From NCBI GenBank assembly GCA_948956705.1, contig CARCZS010000004.1, positions 58,737 to 122,736 on the forward strand: a DNA stretch of 64,000 nt. The letters are read 5' to 3'. The notes beneath the pieces are model-generated. The model saw only the letters and a list, made by a program, of their open reading frames with translations. It searched no databases and had not been told where the DNA came from. The translations under genes and the position numbers were made by a program. The stretch comes from an uncultured Phocaeicola sp. GTDB lineage: Bacteria > Bacteroidota > Bacteroidia > Bacteroidales > Bacteroidaceae. Positions 63,497 to 64,000 of the stretch are shown in pieces; the first letter of the stretch is position 1; each line of letters starts with the position of its first letter.

Positions 63497-63628
63497 GATA
63501 TTATTTTTTATTATAGATTAGTGTACAAGGTAGAGCTTTTCTTTATAGACTGCTTCAATCTTTATTATTCTTTAATATTTTTGCATATTATAGAGGATAC
63601 AAAACGAGCTTTCGCTTGTCTAATATGC

Positions 63629-64000
63629 CTAGCATTCCACCACCCTATACACATTCCCCTTGGCAGTATGCACCCGCTCGCCCAACTGGGGCAGGATGCG
63701 GCTCAGGCTGTAGGCCGTCATGCCCCTCATGGCTGAGGGATGGGCGGACTTCATCCGCTCGAACAACTGGGTGGCGGAAAGGGTCAGCACCTCCTGCGGT
63801 TCGTCCTCTTCCGTGGCAAAGCGGAAGCAGAGGCGGAACACCTCCTCTTCGGGTACATGCTTGTAGAACAGGGCGTTGTGTTGCTGTATGGCCTGCTCCT
63901 CTTCTTTATTAAACCAGCTGCGTTCACCGGACAGAAGCTCCGCCTTGAGTTGGGCGTACAGTTGCTCATGCTCTATGGGGGTGACGCAGTCAATGGCATG
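63629..64000 (-). CDS. C-terminus of a DUF3874-type protein, start off the window
   Basis: Reading the minus strand from the right edge gives an open frame to TAG at 63629, including IEHEQLYAQLKAELLSGERSWFNKEEEQAIQQHNALFY, then LTLSATQLFERMKSAHPSAM and GNVYRVVEC. This matches the end of DUF3874 proteins, which in Bacteroides carry a VirE N-terminal and primase/ATPase region and are linked to integrated elements (from memory). About 124 codons are visible. GC content is clearly higher than in the genes to its left, consistent with a mobile origin. Confidence 0.75.
   Translation of the reverse strand, partial: HAIDCVTPIEHEQLYAQLKAELLSGERSWFNKEEEQAIQQHNALFYKHVPEEEVFRLCFRFATEEDEPQEVLTLSATQLFERMKSAHPSAMRGMTAYSLSRILPQLGERVHTAKGNVYRVVEC

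Noticed and set aside
1..64000. tRNA, rRNA and riboswitch genes
   Set aside because: No T-loop-like GGTTCGA sequence, rRNA or familiar riboswitch core was noticed in any intergenic region on reading; a covariance search was not possible.

Overview
The window looks like a chromosome segment of a gut Bacteroides or close relative (Bacteroidales). The evidence is two SusC/SusD polysaccharide utilization loci, a hybrid two-component regulator, a MurF-alanine racemase fusion, a complex I operon with fused NuoCD and no NuoE/F/G, and many -7 boxes of the Bacteroides type (TAnnTTTG) ahead of genes. The species cannot be fixed from the sequence alone.

Layout. 1-11993 (minus): an acidic-glycan PUL, in transcription order a hybrid sensor/regulator, SusC, SusD, a heparinase II/III-type lyase and a GH88 unsaturated glucuronyl hydrolase cut by the left edge. 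12294-15798 (plus): a surface-protein locus in which a promoter sits between two palindromic sites, followed by a small AraC-type regulator and a large S-layer-like lipoprotein. 15800-16400 holds no gene but is full of inverted and tandem repeats. 16398-26143 (minus): nuoA-B-CD-H-I-J-K-L-M-N. 26251-31455 (minus): a small secreted protein, then trkH, trkA and dxs. 31548-40804 (plus): a GSCFA protein, murF-alr, a small secreted protein, a nuclease-helicase and an M48-like lipoprotein or secreted protein with a broken metal motif.

40916-55889 is a pectin/uronate region. On the minus strand are a hexuronate-type MFS transporter, a KduI isomerase with a signal peptide and an orphan PTS-type EIIC permease. 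Divergent from these on the plus strand are GH105, a CE8 pectinesterase, SusC, SusD, a DUF4957-like surface beta-helix lipoprotein and a PL1 pectate lyase. The proposed flow is: CE8 demethylates, PL1 cuts, SusCD and the surface protein bind and import, GH105 releases unsaturated uronate, periplasmic KduI isomerises it, and the EIIC and/or MFS protein takes it across the inner membrane.

56090-57453 (minus) is a toxin-antitoxin pair (MqsR-like toxin, antitoxin with HTH and SocA/Panacea domain). 57770-61671 (plus) is a second copy of the regulator + S-layer-like locus. It shares a 132-bp block of complete identity with the first locus, covering the end of the regulator, the intergenic leader and the signal peptide, although the two surface proteins otherwise differ. 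61979-63496 (minus) is a thioredoxin-fold lipid-envelope protein, and the right edge holds the C-terminus of a GC-rich DUF3874-type protein.

The most interesting signals are the paired, probably phase-variable surface loci with their shared palindromic site and identical 5' module, the exported KduI encoded with an orphan EIIC, and a palindromic repeat inserted in frame inside nuoL. No tRNA, rRNA, CRISPR array or intact insertion sequence was seen.
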